DNA of 64,000 bases from JAXLYE01 sp046351595. GTDB lineage: Bacteria > Myxococcota_A > Polyangia > Palsa-1104 > JAEUJZ01. The notes under the pieces were generated by a model that had not been told where the DNA came from, searched no databases, and saw only the letters and a program-made list of their open reading frames with translations. Shown here in pieces: positions 63,385 through 64,000 of this stretch (the first letter of the stretch is position 1; every line of letters starts with the position of its first letter). The stretch lies in NCBI GenBank assembly GCA_046351595.1, contig JAXLYE010000015.1, positions 1-64,000 of the forward strand. The letters are read 5' to 3'. The translations under genes were made by a program, and so were the position numbers.

Positions 63385-63516
63385 GAGGGTGTCCAAGAAG
63401 CTGCTGCAGGCCACGCTGACGAGGGCTGTGGTGCTCACAGGGGTTAATTCCTGGGGCTGCTGCGCTCCTCTCCCTCGCCATCGTGTCTCCTCGCTACGCT
63501 TCTTGGGCACCCTCTT
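63383..63516. mobile_element. Short element bounded by 18-bp imperfect inverted repeats
   Basis: GAGAGGGTGTCCAAGAAG (63383-63400) and the reverse complement of AAGAGGGTGCCCAAGAAG (63499-63516) match at 16 of 18 positions and bound a 134-bp segment with no coding potential. This looks like a MITE or an insertion-sequence remnant. Its left end overlaps the exporter stop codon. Confidence 0.5.
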
Positions 63517-63809
63517 GAGAGGGAGCGCCCGCAGCTGAAGAGAGCCCCGGCGCCACCCTGGAGCGGGGGGGCCGCATGAGTCAGTGGCCTCGGGCGGCAC
63601 GCTCCAGGGCGGCGCGCGGGGCTCAAGCGCGGGAGCGCTCGATCCGCGGTGTTGCAACTGCCTTACCAAGCCGGGTCGCGGCGTAAGCCCGCGGAACGAC
63701 ATCGCGGCGCTGCGCGAGCTCGCGGCGTGCCGTCCCCGGAGGGACAGGGCGCGTCCCGCGCGGTACGGGTCCGCGGGCGCACGCGCGGTCGCGCAGCGTG
63801 GGGTGATCT
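63517..63809. other. Non-coding stretch with a long-loop inverted repeat
   Basis: No supported gene. CCCTGGAGCG (63556-63565) and CGCTCCAGGG (63600-63609) are perfect 10-bp inverted repeats separated by 34 bases. It may belong to the same repeat element as the segment to the left, or serve as a terminator. Confidence 0.35.
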
Positions 63810-64000
63810 TCAGGGAGCCGCGCCGGGCCGCAGCTCCCACAGGAACTGCCCCGGCAGGTCGACCGCCACCTCGCGGACGGACAGGCCGGCTCCGGCCGCG
63901 GCCTCGCGCAGACCAGGCTGGCGGTCCTGGCGGTTGCTCACGGCGATGCGGCCGCCGCGGCGCAGCACCGGGCGCAGGCTGCGCAGGTAGGCGCCGCGAT
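63810..64000 (-). CDS. C-terminus of a SAM-dependent methyltransferase (partial)
   Basis: The last 62 codons of a gene entering from the right edge. The frame ends YLRSLRPVLRRGGRIAVSN, then GLREAAAGAGLSVRE and VDLPGQFLWELRPGAAP before the stop. The L-x-P-V-L-R-x-G-G-R-I-A-V strand/turn and the following helix-strand pair are the usual C-terminal half of class I methyltransferases. SAM-binding motifs lie outside the window, so substrate and family cannot be given. Confidence 0.6.
   Translation of the reverse strand, partial: RGAYLRSLRPVLRRGGRIAVSNRQDRQPGLREAAAGAGLSVREVAVDLPGQFLWELRPGAAP

Noticed and set aside
63376..63840. 154-codon minus-strand frame at the right end
   Set aside because: It spans the inverted-repeat element and the exporter stop, has low-complexity Arg/Ser-rich translation and no start signal.

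Overview
The window is mostly very GC-rich DNA with a gene repertoire typical of Myxococcota (deltaproteobacterial predators): a Ser/Thr protein kinase with an N-terminal zinc ribbon, an AgmX/PglI-type C-terminal domain protein, an FG-GAP repeat remnant, lipoproteins built from WG/WNG-type propeller repeats, a Cys-rich Sel1 lipoprotein, a complete chemosensory operon and many secreted hypotheticals. The species cannot be named from the sequence. The first 8 kb are clearly lower in GC and differ in codon use, so the window joins a foreign island to native chromosome.

Region 1 (1-8060) is the island. It holds the first codons of a type I restriction-modification methylase (hsdM) running off the left edge, three genes with the same N-terminal Cys-cluster module (two of them paralogues that also share a C-terminal AGYD..DPL domain), a short POT-type transporter divergent from an HTH-EgtD-like methyltransferase fusion across a 17-bp palindrome, and a serine recombinase with a triplicated DNA-binding repeat. 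The recombinase abuts a decapitated FG-GAP gene (8063-8470), so the island appears to have integrated into that gene.

Region 2 (8.6-19 kb) starts with a tyrosine recombinase, followed by a response regulator that lacks a normal start codon and then a tight chemosensory operon: CheW, CheR-TPR, CheW, CheA-REC, an ABC-type periplasmic binding protein, an MCP and a binding lipoprotein. Region 3 (19-29.5 kb) carries surface/secreted proteins (Ig-like lipoprotein, Sel1 lipoprotein), a DUF4336 protein, a GAF-STAS stressosome-like protein, a methyltransferase and a truncated kinase.

Region 4 (29.5-46 kb) contains fdhD plus a YdeP-like molybdopterin oxidoreductase, a two-gene operon of AAA/STAND-like ATPases (one fused to a calcineurin-like phosphoesterase, the other to a transmembrane segment and a formylglycine-generating-enzyme-like domain), a hybrid histidine kinase divergent from a four-gene Mla-type lipid transport operon, and a DUF455/ATP-grasp fusion. 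A second, diverged tyrosine recombinase (46135-47226) faces the first one; both are followed immediately by 12-bp tandem repeats and preceded by AT-rich 11/12-bp tandem repeats.

Region 5 (47-64 kb) has a foreign-looking methyltransferase, several lipoproteins including a 14-repeat propeller protein and a paralogue, a GST, a propeller-diheme cytochrome lipoprotein, a full Ser/Thr kinase, an MFS exporter with a convergent AraC regulator, an ABC exporter, a short inverted-repeat element and the C-terminus of another methyltransferase. The best candidates for undescribed biology are the zinc-finger/coiled-coil paralogues of the island, the paired STAND-like ATPases, the DUF455-ATP-grasp fusion and the recombinase pair with its conserved repeat arrays.
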